From NCBI RefSeq assembly GCF_003286085.1, contig NW_020825415.1, positions 1 to 64,000 of the forward strand: a stretch of 64,000 bases of DNA. Reading direction: 5' to 3'. Source of the DNA: Drosophila persimilis. Taxonomy: Eukaryota; Arthropoda; Insecta; Diptera; Drosophilidae. A program made the position numbers and the translations under genes. Position 1 is the stretch's first letter, and the number at the start of each line of letters is the position of its first letter. Below, piece by piece: positions 1-10,632 of this stretch. A model generated the notes under the pieces. It saw only the letters and a list, made by a program, of their open reading frames with translations. It ran no database searches and was not told where the DNA came from.

Positions 1-990
1 TGTTGATTCGGTAGGGGCCGTCGAACTTCGGAGCCATCTTTGCCGCGAAGACCTCGGCGGCGTTTGAGAGGCGGTGTTGGCGTAGTAGTACCAATGATCC
101 GATGGCGGGGCGCCATAGTCGCCGTCGGAGGTTGTAATTCTCTTGCTCTTGGCTGGCTCTCTGGATGTTGTTTCGGACGATGGTGAATACTTCTTTTAGT
201 CTCGTCGCTTTGCTGCTGGCCGTCTCTTGTGTACTCCCTGTCCCGGGCGTGACTTCGTCGTAAAGGGTGCCGGGGAGTCGGGGTTTTCTTCCTTGCAGGA
301 GGAAAGCGGGGCTGAATCCGGTCGTCTCGGAGACGCTGGAGTTGATCGCCAATGTCATCACGGGTAGGAGTTCGTCCCACGTGTTCTGGTGGTCGTCGAC
401 GAACTGTGCGATCATCGTTTTCACAGTCCGATTGGCTCTCTCCGTCGGGTTTTCTTGGGGGCAATACGGGGCTGTGTTGTAGGTCCACGCCTGCGGTTCG
501 CAGGAATGTTTTAAACGATCGGCTGGTGAACTGGGTTCCTTTGTCGCACACGCATAGTTTCGGCACACCGAAGCTGCTCAGTATTCATTCTCTGAAGGCT
601 CGTTCGAGGTTCGCTGTTGTCGCTTTCTTGAGGGGTACCAGTTCGACCCACTTGGAGAAAGTGTCGAAGAAGACCAGTAAGATGGTGTTCCCGTGCTTGG
701 ACCGTGGTAATGGTCCGACGAAATCGGCACACAGGGTGGCGAAGGGTTCTTCGGCTTTGCGTGCGAGCATCCTGCCCACGGCCTTGCGCTGTGTGGCCTT
801 GAACTTCTGGCAGCTTACGCAGCCCTGCACGTACCGTCGTACGTCTCGATGTAGTCCTGGCCAGTAATATTGTTGCGTTGTCCTCAGGATGGTTTTCCGG
901 ACGCCGAGGTGTCCTGCTGTTGGTTCGTCATGGCATTCGCGGAGTACTCTCGTTCGGCCGTTTTTAGGCACGCATAGTTTCCACGGTATG
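1..990 (-). pseudogene. Integrase fragment of the Ulysses/Osvaldo-like element
   Basis: On the minus strand, 971 down to 585 is open and shows the HHCC zinc-binding domain (GHLGVRKTIL followed by CVSCQKF) and the start of the DDE core (ADFVGPLP, first catalytic Asp). A TGA at about 585 breaks the frame. The same frame then resumes with a segment ending in CDKGTQF, the second catalytic Asp. Near 485 the frame shifts again, and the region holding the catalytic Glu (ENPTERANRT) lies in another frame. Downstream, towards base 1, integrase C-terminal sequence is still recognisable. So the three catalytic residues are present but cannot be made as one protein. The 3' end is outside the window. Confidence 0.8.
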
Positions 991-2549
991 TGGTCGTCGT
1001 CGTCGACAGCGCGTCAGCGAAGGGCATTACTTTCCATTGGTATAGCCCTCTGCCGGGTATCGTGAATGCCGTGGCTTCCCGGCTGTCCCGGGCCATTGGT
1101 ATCTGCCAGTACCCGTTTTTCAGGTCCAGGGTCGTGATGAAATGGGCATTTCGGAGTCGCTCTAGTATGTAGTTGATCCTGGGTATCGGGTACGCGTCCG
1201 GGATAGAACGCTCGTTTAGCTGCCGATAATCTACACACATGCGCCATCTCCCGTCCTTTTTGCGGACCAGGACGATTGGCGCACTGTGGGGGCTTCGGGA
1301 TGGTTCGATTAGGTCCTCTGCTATCAGTTGGTCGACCTGTTCATCGATGATCCGCCGCATGGCTGGATTTTTCGGGTAGTACCGCTGTTTTATGGGTCGG
1401 TTGTCTCTCATGACGATGGTGTGTTCTGTTAGATCCGTCGTCCCTCGGATGCCAGCGAGTGTCGGCAGTTCTTCGTCTAGAAATTCCTGTATTCTCGGAG
1501 CGATGTCGGGAGGCCATGGGTCGGAGATTCGTTCCGAATCGTCCTCCGGTGGTTCGTCGATTCCTGGGTCGCAAGTGTAGTCGGGGTTCTCGGGGAGGAT
1601 CGTTGTGTCGAATGCGCTTGGCGGTTCGACTTCGCGAGTGTATTCGCTTATGCTGGCGACGACGGCGGGTGCGTCGCTCAGGTGTGGGGTGATCGTGTGT
1701 GTCCTGGGGGGTGCTTGCGCGACGTTGTACTCAGCGTGATGTACGAACGTGCGGGTCTCGATGCTAGCGTTTGACCAACGGCTAGTTTGGGCGATGAAGG
1801 TTACCGACATGGCTCCAGGCGTGGTGCTGGGCCGCATGCCGGCGCCGTACGAGGTGTTGCCCGGGAGGCGTTCCATGATGTCGGTGACAATCGATGGTGT
1901 GTCGGCTCCAGGTGCGGCGGGGTTCCGATTGATGCCTCGTGCGGCGGTGATCGCCCCTCCCGGTTCCTGCCTGAGAGGACGCGGGGGTAGCGGGTCGGTC
2001 GGTGTCGTCTTCGCGTCGAGGGCGGTGTCGACGCGTTCGTGGGCCATGGTGGCGGTCGGAGGTGGTACCTCGAGCGCCTGGCTGCTGCGTGGCGGCTGTC
2101 GTTGCTGGGGCTGGGTTGCCTTCTGGAGGGGCGTCCTGGGTTCCTTTCCCATCGTTGGTGGAACCGCGTCGGTGCCCTCGGGAGACCGGCTCACTTTCTT
2201 CGTTGCTTTGCTTGGTTTTGGGTTTCTCGGAGTGAGCCTGCGGATAGTGTGCCTCGTCGTGGCCGTGGGTTCTGTGTTCCCCGTTCCTTGTGCTCGTGTC
2301 TCGTTTCCCGGCGGGGGGTTCGTTGGCGGCGGGGGTCTCAAGTTCTGGGGTCCGTGGGCGTGCACTTGGCTGGCGGTGATCGTCGGCGTGTTTGGGAGGG
2401 GGCGTTGGGAGCCTTGAAGACGGAGGCGGGTGGTGCCACATTGTATTGTGGTTTCGATGGCGCACAGGAAATCCATCCTTATGATGGCTTGCTCTAGCAT
2501 GTTGGGCAGAACCAAGAGCGGCATCTGTACTTCTTGCTCGTCTAGCCGT
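991..2549 (-). pseudogene. pol fragment: PR-RT linker and partial reverse transcriptase, RNase H deleted
   Basis: The frame open from 2524 to 884 on the minus strand starts with a long proline- and charge-rich linker (about 300 residues) and then shows RT fingers and palm: KKDGRWRMCVDYRQLNERS and TLDLKNGYWQIPMA. Directly after VMPF, where gypsy RTs continue with the region leading to YxDD, the frame jumps to ADALS, which is the end of the RNase H/tether region (normally VADALSR). Roughly 1 kb of pol, including the YxDD catalytic box and all of RNase H, has therefore been deleted, and a frame change follows into integrase. The Met at 2524 is only the first in the open frame; the natural product is a gag-pol cleavage fragment. 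Confidence 0.82.
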
Positions 2550-4241
2550 CTAGCCGTCGGCTAGGCGTATCGGGACGCAAGCGTCGCGCAGGTCGTTGTC
2601 GTGGCCGAGTTGGCGGGCGAGGTCGGCGTTGATGAAACTTCGGGACGCCCCGGTGTCGACCGTGGCTTCCGTGCGCCGTCCTCCGATGGTCACTCTCGCC
2701 ACTATCCGGCCGTCGTGTACTTGTAGCGGGTTTCTTAGTTGGTTGTCTGAGGAAACGTCGTGCCCGGCTGTTCCCGTGTCAGCTGGGGACGCGAGTCGTT
2801 TCCCGACGGGTCCTGGCGGCAACAGCCCACCGTGCGTGTTCCGCGCTTGCCGTATTCCCAACAGAAGAGGATCGATGGGTTGGTGCAGCCGCGAGATACA
2901 TGTCCCGCTTCTCCGCAGCGTCGACAGGCTGCGTGCGGGTTGGCGATGGGGCTGGTGATCATTCGATGTATCGCTTCCTGTGCTGAAGCGCCGGCTTGGT
3001 GCGGGTTCCGAGGTGTTCCAGTGGGGCTTTTGGAATTGGGCCCGATTCGCCCCGTTTTCGTTATGCACTTGTTGTGCCGCTGGCCGTGTGTACCTAGGTG
3101 GTTGTCGAGGGGGGATGAGGGTCGCCGGTATGCTCCGCTCCTGGATGCTCTCGAATTCGAGACTTCTCAGTTCGTGCCTTCGCAAATACAGCTGGTACGC
3201 CGGGAGGGTGTTGTCATAGATCCGGCTAAGTTCCTTGGCTTCGTCGTACCCGGCGTGGTGCATGAGCAACCGGAGCTCGATGACGAAGTCCTTGAACGGT
3301 TCGCCCAGCGCTTGTTTGCGGTCCCTGTTCTGGTCTTCCAATTGCTCGAAGTACCGGGGAGGCAGGAAAAAGGCTAGGAATTCCTGGCGGAAATCGGCCT
3401 ATGAGGCGCTCTGGAGTCGGCTGGTGCGGAACCAACGGTTGGCTCGGTCGGTGAGGAGCTCTGCCATGGCTCGCGGCAAGTAGTTCATGTCTACTCCGTA
3501 CGAGAGGGCCCGCTCTTCCAGTAGTTCGACGAACGACAGTGGGTCGTCCTGCCCGTCGAACTGGATTCCCTACTTTCGGATCCGTTCCGCCATCTACGCG
3601 GCGTGACTGTAGTAATGGCCGTCTGTGGGGCCATTTCCTCCTGCTGTCGGCAAGATCCTTCTCATGGCCGAAGGCCTTGGCTCCGGGGGCGGGGGCTTCG
3701 GTAGATCTTCGGCGGTTATCGAAGTCGTTGAGGTGCTGGCTTTGCCTTCCATGATTCCTGGAACTTGTAGGCTGAGTTTGGGGTCCGTCTTCCGCTTCTC
3801 TGTTGGTGCTGAGGTGTCGGGCTGGGGCGATCTGGCTTGTCCTGGCGATCTGGCGTACTGCCGCTCGAGTTCCGCCAACCTGACCCAGGCATCGTGTTCG
3901 AGGGGCCCGGCGACTAGTTCGGCGAAACTCCTCCGCAAATCTTCCACGTTCCCCTCGCGGCTGAATCCGAATTCCTCCGCGAAGGACTCCAGCTCCTCTC
4001 GGCGACGTTTGTGTATCCAGCCGGTACTCACCCCTGGGTTGGCGACGAATTCTCCAGGGTAATACCCGCTGGCCTGTTGCTCTGTGTTACTTGAGTTGGC
4101 TGTTTCGCTGGGCTTGCGCTTTTCCTTCACTAGGGCACTGTATCGAGCTTCGCGGCTGACGCTTCGAATTTCTTCTCGGGGTGACGGCACTGTTCGCGTT
4201 TCTCTGTCGCTGTGTCGCGCTTTCGTCTGCTCGTTGCGCAA
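2550..4241 (-). pseudogene. gag and protease of the Ulysses/Osvaldo-like element, frameshifted
   Basis: The gag N-terminus starts at 4241 (minus) and stays open to 3594. It is charged and ends in a proline-rich linker. The capsid-like part lies between about 3560 and 3240 in more than one frame (a DDPLSFVELLEERALSYG block is readable). One good CCHC knuckle, CRRCGEAGHVSRGC, is encoded near 2925-2885; the second has lost its second Cys and its His. The protease active site DTGAS falls near 2660-2640 in the frame open from 3341 to 2550. At least two frameshifts separate these parts. Family knowledge: gag forms the particle and PR cleaves gag-pol. No complete polyprotein can be read here. Confidence 0.75.
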
Positions 4242-4354
4242 CTCTTGCCGTTGATATTGCGCGCGGTCGGGGTTTTCTTTGGGTTGTTCTCTTGTGTTCT
4301 TGCTCTAGCGGCCGTGGGGTTTTATTCCACAAACCCTCGCTGACGTTCCCTTGG

Positions 4355-4372
4355 GTCCCTGCTCGGGCGCCA
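4355..4372 (-). other. Primer binding site, tRNA-Lys type
   Basis: On the minus strand, two bases inside the LTR end, the sequence TGGCGCCCGAGCAGGGAC occurs. It is complementary to the 3' end of a lysine tRNA and differs at one position from the well-known Lys3 primer site. It fixes the inner edge of the LTR and the element's direction, and supports Ulysses/Osvaldo affinity. Confidence 0.85.
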
Positions 4373-4374
4373 CT

Positions 4375-5054
4375 TGTGATGAATCCACAAGAAATTTGTA
4401 GAAATGGATGGAACTTCAAGGGGGACTTCGGGGGCGGCCTATCGTAGAGTAGATGGATCGGGGCTAGAATGGGCGTCGCTCGTCGGGTATACGAAACGGC
4501 CGTGTGGACTCGGGGCGGGGCGACGTCGGTGCCTCAGCTGATTGGGGTGAACTTACGCAATCGGGTGTTTTTACTTTGCGAATTTGACACTTTATTGTAT
4601 TTCTTAGCGGTTTTAAATGAACTTATTTTGAATTGGGGCGCCGATGTCTTCTGGTGAGTTCCGGGTACCACGTCTGTACTCCGGGCCGGGTCTCTGCGTA
4701 AGTTGCTTTCTGGTTTTCAGTCGGCGTCTATTTATACGCCAATGGGCGCTGTGTCAGCGGGTTCAGAAGTGCACTTCCGCGTCGGGGTACACTACGCCGT
4801 TCTGGCGATCGCGGGTTGACCTAGTTCTGTCTCTTCGTGTTTTTTTGGCGAGCTGGCGGGTTTGCCGTTGTGTGTTTGGTCAGCGTTATGAAGACGGCGC
4901 GTGTCAATCGGTGGCTATGTGTGGAGGGGCGGTGTTCGTGTAGTAAATAATGCATGCGCTCAATTTACGTTGGGCGAGGTGTTGCAATTTAGTAGCCGGG
5001 TTTTTATTGGGCGTTGGGAGAGGCGTTGTAGCGAACCCTTTTGGGTTCGTTACA
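4375..5054 (-). repeat. 5' LTR of the Ulysses/Osvaldo-like element (about 680 bp)
   Basis: The inner edge is set by the primer site at 4355-4372, and the outer edge by the terminal TG/CA. The outer 28 bp (5027-5054) form a near-perfect hairpin, with arms reading TGTARCGAACCC and its complement around a short A/T loop. The partner LTR is outside the window, so the outer edge and the target duplication cannot be verified. Short open frames inside the LTR show no family resemblance and are not called. Confidence 0.65.
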
Positions 5055-5197
5055 AGATCAAGATCGAAAACGAAGCCAAAGCCTAACGCACGGTTGCAGA
5101 ATCAACTCATTAAGCATCTCAGCCGAATTCGATCCAAGAGCTCAAATCAATCTTTAAATACAAATCACCCACAAATCAGCAATAACAACAACAACAG
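5055..5197 (+). pseudogene. Jockey-clade LINE ORF1 fragment, left of DINE insertion
   Basis: This lies between the LTR element and the first DINE. The plus frame reads a basic then Asn-rich stretch (RLQNQLIKHLSR, then HPQISNNNN) that continues after the DINE at 6165 as NNNDLNSLNVKLDKLI. The DINE therefore sits inside a LINE ORF1, and the LTR element truncates the same ORF1 on the left. No zinc knuckles remain in this piece. Confidence 0.6.
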
Positions 5198-6164
5198 CGA
5201 GGGGGAACGTTGTGAGTTGCTGCGGACACCGCAACTCTACGGTTATACCCGATACTAAGTCAGTATGGCTCTCCTCCGGCAGACGCCGCTCATATTAAAC
5301 GACACCACAAAGAGTGCGTGCGAGAGAGACAGAAAATCAGTCTGAGCGTGACGTCGGGCGCTGCGTAGCCACTGCAAATTGATTTCTTGCTTTTGGTTAC
5401 AAAAATGATCTGATCTGATCCAGATTCAGCAACCTGATAGATATGATCATTATCTATGATTCTGCGTTTTTAGTTTTCTCGAATCTGCAATATTGTGGAT
5501 GCAACAGATTTTCGTCCTTTGCGGGGGCGGAAGGGGGTGTGGCGAAATTTTGAAACAAACTCGTCTCGGTCTGATATATTAGGAGTGTGGATACCAAATT
5601 TGGTTGCTCTAGCTTTTATAGTCTCTGAGATCTAGGCGCTAATGTTTTACTCTAAGCAAAGCCGCCTATGCTACGTGTGTGTTAGAGAGAGACAGGGCGA
5701 GAAAAAATGAAATTGTTTTCTTGATGCTGGCTATAATAATAATACGATCCAATTCAGATTCTGCAGTCTAAAAGATATGGTCATTCTCTACGATTCTGCG
5801 TTTTTGGTTTTATCGTATCTTTAAAAATGTGGATGCCACAGATTTTCGTCCTTTGTCGGGGCGGAAGTGGGCGGGGCAAAGTTTTGAAATAATTTTGTAG
5901 CAGTGACATATCACAGAAGTCTGGTTCCAAAACATCGTTGCTCTAGCTCTTATAGTCTTTGAGCACTAGGCGCTGAAGGGGACGGACAGACGGACAGACG
6001 GACGGACGGACAGACAGACAGGGCTCAATCGACTCGGCTATTGATGCTGATCAAGAATATATATACTTTATGGGGTCGGAAACGATTCCTTCTGGACGTT
6101 ACACACATCCACTTTTACCACAAATCTAATATACCCCAATACTCATTTTGAGTATCGGGTATAA
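5198..6164 (-). mobile_element. DINE-1/INE-1 (Helentron-type) copy A
   Basis: It runs from the CGAGGGGGAACG terminus to GAGTATCGGGTATAA. Just inside the left end is a hairpin built on GAGTTGC...GCAACTC. TTATACCCGATACT near that end is inverted at the other end. Near the right end is a GGAC/AGAC microsatellite followed by the block leading to TGATCAAGAATATATA. These are hallmarks of DINE-1, a non-autonomous element of the Helentron group; the hairpin end is by analogy the 3' end, so the copy is on the minus strand. It encodes no protein. It splits a LINE ORF1 between 5197 and 6165. Confidence 0.85.
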
Positions 6165-7186
6165 TAACATTGATCTCAACAGCCTTAATGTGAAGTTAGA
6201 CAAGCTTATATCTCTCCTACTAGTGCAGTCAGAACAGAACAACGAGGCAACAATTAACAAGACTCAGCCCATTGAGAGCCTTTAAAATAGGATGTCTTTA
6301 CTTGAGAAGACTCTTGACCGAATCTTATTACGACTCTCTCCACTTACAAAAGACAATGAATCCTTAAATGCCTAATAATTCCATGATAACCAAAATCGCC
6401 TTCTGGAACGCTGCTGGGCTCTCAAACAAACTACCTGAACTCAATGCTTATTTGACAGACAACAATATAGACATCCTACTATTATCTGAATCCCACCAAA
6501 AGTCGACTCTGATCTCGTAATAGACGGTTATCATGTTTACATGGCAAACCACCCGTCTTACCGGAGCAGAGGAGAAGCGGCGATTATCATAAAATGCAAC
6601 ATCCCAAACATTTCCCTCCCATCAACAAGAGAAGACTCCATCCAGATGTGCACCGTAGCTGCAATAATGAAAAACCACCTAATAATTAGAATCGGTGCGA
6701 TCCACTGTCCACCTTTGCATAATTGGATTGATACACAATTCAAACAGGTTTTTGACTCTCTGGGTAACCGATTCATCGTACCTGGGGACTGGAACGCCAA
6801 AAGTCAGTGGTGGGGCAATGCAAGATCTTGTAGAAGAGGAGCTGCACTTCTGAAATGCATTCAGGAAAGCGATCAAAACATACTGGCCACCGGATCCCCC
6901 ACCCACTTCCCATCAAATCGACGACATATACCATCTGCAATAGACTTTGCGGTTTACAAGGGTATCAGGCACAATTTAATCCAAATTGAAACATCTTATG
7001 ACTTAGGTTCTGATCACAATATAAAGATCATAACTCTCCTCCTCAGACCGGAATCTACTAAAAAGTTACCCCTTTTACCATTGAATACAAGTATCAAAAA
7101 ATTTCAAACTTATCTTGATCAGCGAATCCACCTTGAAACGGAGCTACACAATGAAGATGACATTGACGATTTGTGGGATTTGTGGG
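6165..7186 (+). pseudogene. LINE fragment: ORF1 C-terminus and ORF2 endonuclease (tandem copy 1)
   Basis: The end of ORF1 (heptad-like IESL...MSLLEKTLDRILLRL) stops in an 8-base overlap with the ORF2 start (ATGCCTAA at about 6370). ORF2 begins with an endonuclease N-terminus (IAFWNAAGLSN), is broken near 6520 by stops, and continues from 6541 with GDWNAKSQWWGNARSCRRG, SAIDFAVYKGI and LGSDHN, the catalytic and substrate motifs of an APE-type endonuclease of jockey-clade LINEs. It ends abruptly at a DINE fragment, before the reverse transcriptase. A stop at about 6282 also breaks ORF1. Endonuclease resemblance to TART/X-like jockey elements is inferred from these motifs. Confidence 0.82.
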
Positions 7187-7718
7187 GCGTAATCCTTGAA
7201 CTCATATTTTGCAATTGGCAAAACCGACCATGAAACCTGTGTGTTAGAGAGAGACAGAGCGAGAAAGAATAAAATTGTTTTCTTGATTCTGGCTGTAATA
7301 AATATACGATCTGGTGGAGATTTTACACTCTAGAACATACAGTCATCCTCTACGTTTCTGCGTTTTTAGTTGTATCGTATCTTTAAAAATGTGGATGCCA
7401 CAGATTTTCGTCCTTTGTGGGGGCGGAAGTGGGCGGGGCGAAGTTTTAAAATATTTTGGTAGCAGTGACATATCACAGAAGTCTGGATCCAAAACATCGT
7501 TGCTCTAGCTCTTATAGTCTTTCAGCACTAGGCGCTGAAGGGGACGGACAGACGGACGGACGGACAGACAGACAGGGCTCAATCGACTCGTCTATTGATG
7601 CTGATCAAGAATATATATACTTTATGGGGTCGGAAACGATTCCTTCTGGACGATACAGACATCCACTTTTACCACAAATCTAATATACCCCAATACTCAT
7701 TTTGAGTATCGGGTATAA
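7187..7718 (-). mobile_element. DINE-1 fragment (5' half only), tandem copy 1
   Basis: It begins in mid-element at ATCCTTGAACTCATA and runs through the microsatellite to GGGTATAA, so the hairpin half is missing. It joins the LINE endonuclease at GGGGCGTAATCC. The same truncated junction recurs 1553 bp later, proving that this piece was duplicated with its LINE neighbour. Confidence 0.85.
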
Positions 7719-8739
7719 TAACAATGATCTCAACAGCCTTAATGTGAAGTTAGACAAGCTTATATCTCTCCTACTAGTGCAGTCAGAACGGAACAACGAG
7801 GCAACAATTAACAAGACTCAGCCCATTGAGAGCCTTGAAAATAGGATGTCTTTACTTGAGAAGACTCTTGACCGAATCTTATTACGACTCTCTCCACTTA
7901 CAAAAGACAATGAATCCTTAAATGCCTAATAATTCCATGATAACCAAAATCGCCTTCTGGAACGCTGCTGGGCTCTCAAACAAACTACCTGAACTCAATG
8001 CTTATTTGACAGACAACAATATAGACATCCTACTATTATCTGAATCCCACCAAAAGTCGACTCTGATCTCGTAATAGACGGTTATCATGTTTACATGGCA
8101 AACCACCCGTCTAACCGGAGCAGAGGGAAGCGGCGATTATCATAAAATGCAACATCCCAAACATTTCCCTCCCATCAACAAGAGAAGACTCCATCCAGAT
8201 GTGCACCGTAGCTGCAATAATGAAAAACCACCTAATAATTAGAATCGGTGCGATCCACTGTCCACCTTTGCATAATTGGATTGATACACAATTCAAACAG
8301 GTTTTTGACTCTCTGGGTAACCGATTCATCGTACCTGGGGACTGGAACGCCAAAAGTCAGTGGTGGGGCAATGCAAGATCTTGTAGAAGAGGAGCTGCAC
8401 TTCTGAAATGCATTCAGGAAAGCGATCAAAACATACTGGCCACCGGATCCCCCACCCACTTCCCATCAAATCGACGACATATACCATCTGCAATAGACTT
8501 TGCGGTTTACAAGGGTATCAGGCACAATTTAATCCAAATTGAAACATCTTATGACTTAGGTTCTGATCACAATATAAAGATCATAACTCTCCTCCTCAGA
8601 CCGGAATCTACTAAAAAGTTACCCCTTTTACCATTGAATACAAGTATCAAAAAATTTCAAACTTATCTTGATCAGCGAATCCACCTTGAAACGGAGCTAC
8701 ACAATGAAGATGACATTGACGATTTGTGGGATTTGTGGG
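7719..8739 (+). pseudogene. LINE fragment: ORF1 C-terminus and ORF2 endonuclease (tandem copy 2)
   Basis: This is an almost exact repeat of 6165-7186. The ORF1 tail here lacks the premature stop of copy 1 and reads through to the ATGCCTAA overlap with ORF2. A one-base deletion near 8125 changes the ORF2 frame relative to copy 1, so the open endonuclease segment starts at 8199. Motifs GDWNAKSQWWG, SAIDFAVYKGI and SDHN are unchanged. Confidence 0.82.
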
Positions 8740-9271
8740 GCGTAATCCTTGAACTCATATTTTGCAATTGGCAAAACCGACCATGAAACCTGTGTGTTAG
8801 AGAGAGACAGAGCGAGAAAGAATAAAATTGTTTTCTTGATTCTGGCTGTAATAAATATACGATCTGGTGGAGATTTTACACTCTAGAACATACAGTCATC
8901 CTCTACGTTTCTGCGTTTTTAGTTGTATCGTATCTTTAAAAATGTGGATGCCACAGATTTTCGTCCTTTGTGGGGGCGGAAGTGGGCGGGGCGAAGTTTT
9001 AAAATATTTTGGTAGCAGTGACATATCACAGAAGTCTGGATCCAAAACATCGTTGCTCTAGCTCTTATAGTCTTTCAGCACTAGGCGCTGAAGGGGACGG
9101 ACAGACGGACGGACGGACAGACAGACAGGGCTCAATCGACTCGTCTATTGATGCTGATCAAGAATATATATACTTTATGGGGTCGGAAACGATTCCTTCT
9201 GGACGATACAGACATCCACTTTTACCACAAATCTAATATACCCCAATACTCATTTTGAGTATCGGGTATAA
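8740..9271 (-). mobile_element. DINE-1 fragment (5' half only), tandem copy 2
   Basis: Same truncation point and same microsatellite structure as 7187-7718. It ends at GGGTATAA and is followed by the 5' region of a gag-element variant. Confidence 0.85.
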
Positions 9272-9660
9272 AAAAGAATTAAAGTGCCAATAAATCCATT
9301 AAACACAAACACACACACACAAGAGACTTTTCAATTAAAAACAACAAATAGGCAGCAAATCGCCAACACACAAACCAACAGCCAGCCATTACCAGAGGGA
9401 TGGCCAAGAGGGGAACGCGCAGGCGCCACAGCGACGGCGGCAGAGCGGCCCACAGAGGGGCCCTTGCGGCAGCAGCAGCAGCCATCAACAACGATAGCAG
9501 CAGCGGCTGCCAATGCAGAGACACCAATATAAGCAGAGACGGCAGCGCCAGCGCCAGCGACAGCGCACAGCGACAGCGACAGCGCCAGCGACGCCACAGC
9601 GACGGCGGCTGCTGCCGACCCGCCAGTGGCCGAACTGCAGAGCCGAGTTGCATATCAACA
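9272..9660 (+). pseudogene. 5' region and ORF1 start of a gag-element variant (G1)
   Basis: After a DINE end comes an A/C-rich leader and then an ORF beginning with ATG at about 9400 whose product starts MAKRGTRRRHSDGGRAAHRG. This matches the MTRGMARRGSSRRHSDGGR start of the gag elements at 17474, 31752, 40176 and 56112, but the leader differs, so this is a diverged relative. The piece is cut at about 9660, where it meets reverse-oriented LINE sequence. Only the basic, Ala/Gln-rich N-terminus is present, with no zinc knuckles. Confidence 0.7.
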
Positions 9661-10632
9661 GCAGATACTCGATGGCGGATGTTAGCAGAGATTTAATGAC
9701 GCGATTGTCGATACTGTCGAAACCGGGTGCCTTTTTCGTCTTGAGCTTCTTAATTTCCGATTTGAGTTCCTGGATGGTCACAGGTCTGATTATTTGAGCA
9801 GCTTCATCTGGACCGTTTTCTTCTAATACTGCGTTAATTTCTTCTCTGTCTTCTAGGGCTGCCGTGATCATTTCTGCATGCTGTACCTATCAGTTGGGTC
9901 GATGTCGTGTAGCAGTCTGTTCATTTGTTTGTCTTTTTGTAGCTTGATCCGTTTACGTATACTGTTAGTCAGCTGATTGATACTGCGTGCAATGAGGGGG
10001 TTGGAGCACCTATCTTTTTGGTTGATTTTGCAGAGAATTCTTTTGATCTTGATCGCTTTCAGCGTTTGCGAGTCAAGATGAAAGTTTTGCGGTCCGTAAA
10101 CTGTGTGCTGGTTACTTGAGGTTTGCGAAGCCAATTCAAATGCAATGTAAATGTTCTCTTCAAGGATAGCCACTGCATCATCTATGTCGTCGCCGTTGTG
10201 AAGTTCAGTCTCCAGATGGATTCGCTGTTCTAGGTGAGCTTGAAATCTTCTGATATTTGCATTGCAGTCTAATGATTTGCATGTTGTGATCTGAACCTAA
10301 GTCATATGATGTTTCAATGTGAATTAAATTGTGTTTAATACCCTTATAAACCGCAAAGTCTATAGCAGACGGCATATGTCGTCGATTTGAAGGGAAATGG
10401 GTGGGGGATCCAGTGGCCAGTATGCTTTGGTCGTTTTCCTGGATGCATTTCAGAAGTGCAGCCCCTCGTCTACAGGATCTTGCGTTGCCCCACCACTGGC
10501 TTTTGGCGTTCCAATCCCCAGCTACGATAAATCTGCTACCCAGAGAGTCAAATACCTGTTTAAATTGTGTATCAATCCATTCGTGTGCAGGTGGACAATA
10601 AATCGCACCAATGTTTATTGTTTGATGGTTTT
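9661..10632 (-). pseudogene. Jockey-clade LINE ORF2 fragment: endonuclease and start of RT
   Basis: On the minus strand, from 10632 downwards: endonuclease motifs INIGAIYCPPAHEW, GDWNAKSQWWGNARSC, SAIDFAVYKGI and LGSDHN; then a linker (10173-9868, ending RYSMQK); then, after a frameshift and deletion near 9870, the RT N-terminal region RPVTIQELKSEIKKLKTKKAPGFDSID. It is closely related to the endonuclease at 6541 but is a separate copy. It is broken by frameshifts, joined at about 9660 to the gag-variant 5' region in inverted orientation, and interrupted on the right by a DINE. Confidence 0.78.

Larger units (their letters stand above)
1..5054 (-). mobile_element. Ulysses/Osvaldo-like Ty3/gypsy LTR retrotransposon, cut by window start
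   Basis: Read on the minus strand the order is LTR (4375-5054), a tRNA-Lys-type primer site, gag, a protease with DTGAS, RT and integrase; the element runs off the window at base 1, so its 3' LTR is not seen. The gag-PR-RT-IN order and RT sequence place it in Ty3/gypsy. The Lys-type primer site and a GC-rich coding region are features of the Ulysses/Osvaldo group of Drosophila; that family name is inferred, not matched to a database. It is dead: RT is fused to the end of RNase H by a large deletion, and gag and integrase carry frameshifts and stops. It is much more GC-rich than its neighbours. On its right it abuts a LINE ORF1 fragment. Confidence 0.8.
6165..9271. repeat. Tandem duplication, period 1553-1554 bp (LINE endonuclease plus DINE fragment)
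   Basis: Every landmark of 6165-7718 recurs 1553 bp (1554 bp upstream of the one-base deletion) later. Only a handful of substitutions distinguish the copies (for example near 6169, 6235 and 6282). Both units begin directly after a DINE GGGTATAA end, which fits unequal recombination between the end of DINE copy A and the DINE fragment at 7187-7718. Confidence 0.93.

Noticed and set aside
1749..2417. 222-codon plus-strand ORF opposite pol of the Ulysses/Osvaldo-like element
   Set aside because: Shadow of the GC-rich pol linker; Gly/Val/Arg-rich with no motif.
3226..3435. Separate small gene in the minus frame near 3435-3226
   Set aside because: It is a displaced frame of the gag of the Ulysses/Osvaldo-like element.
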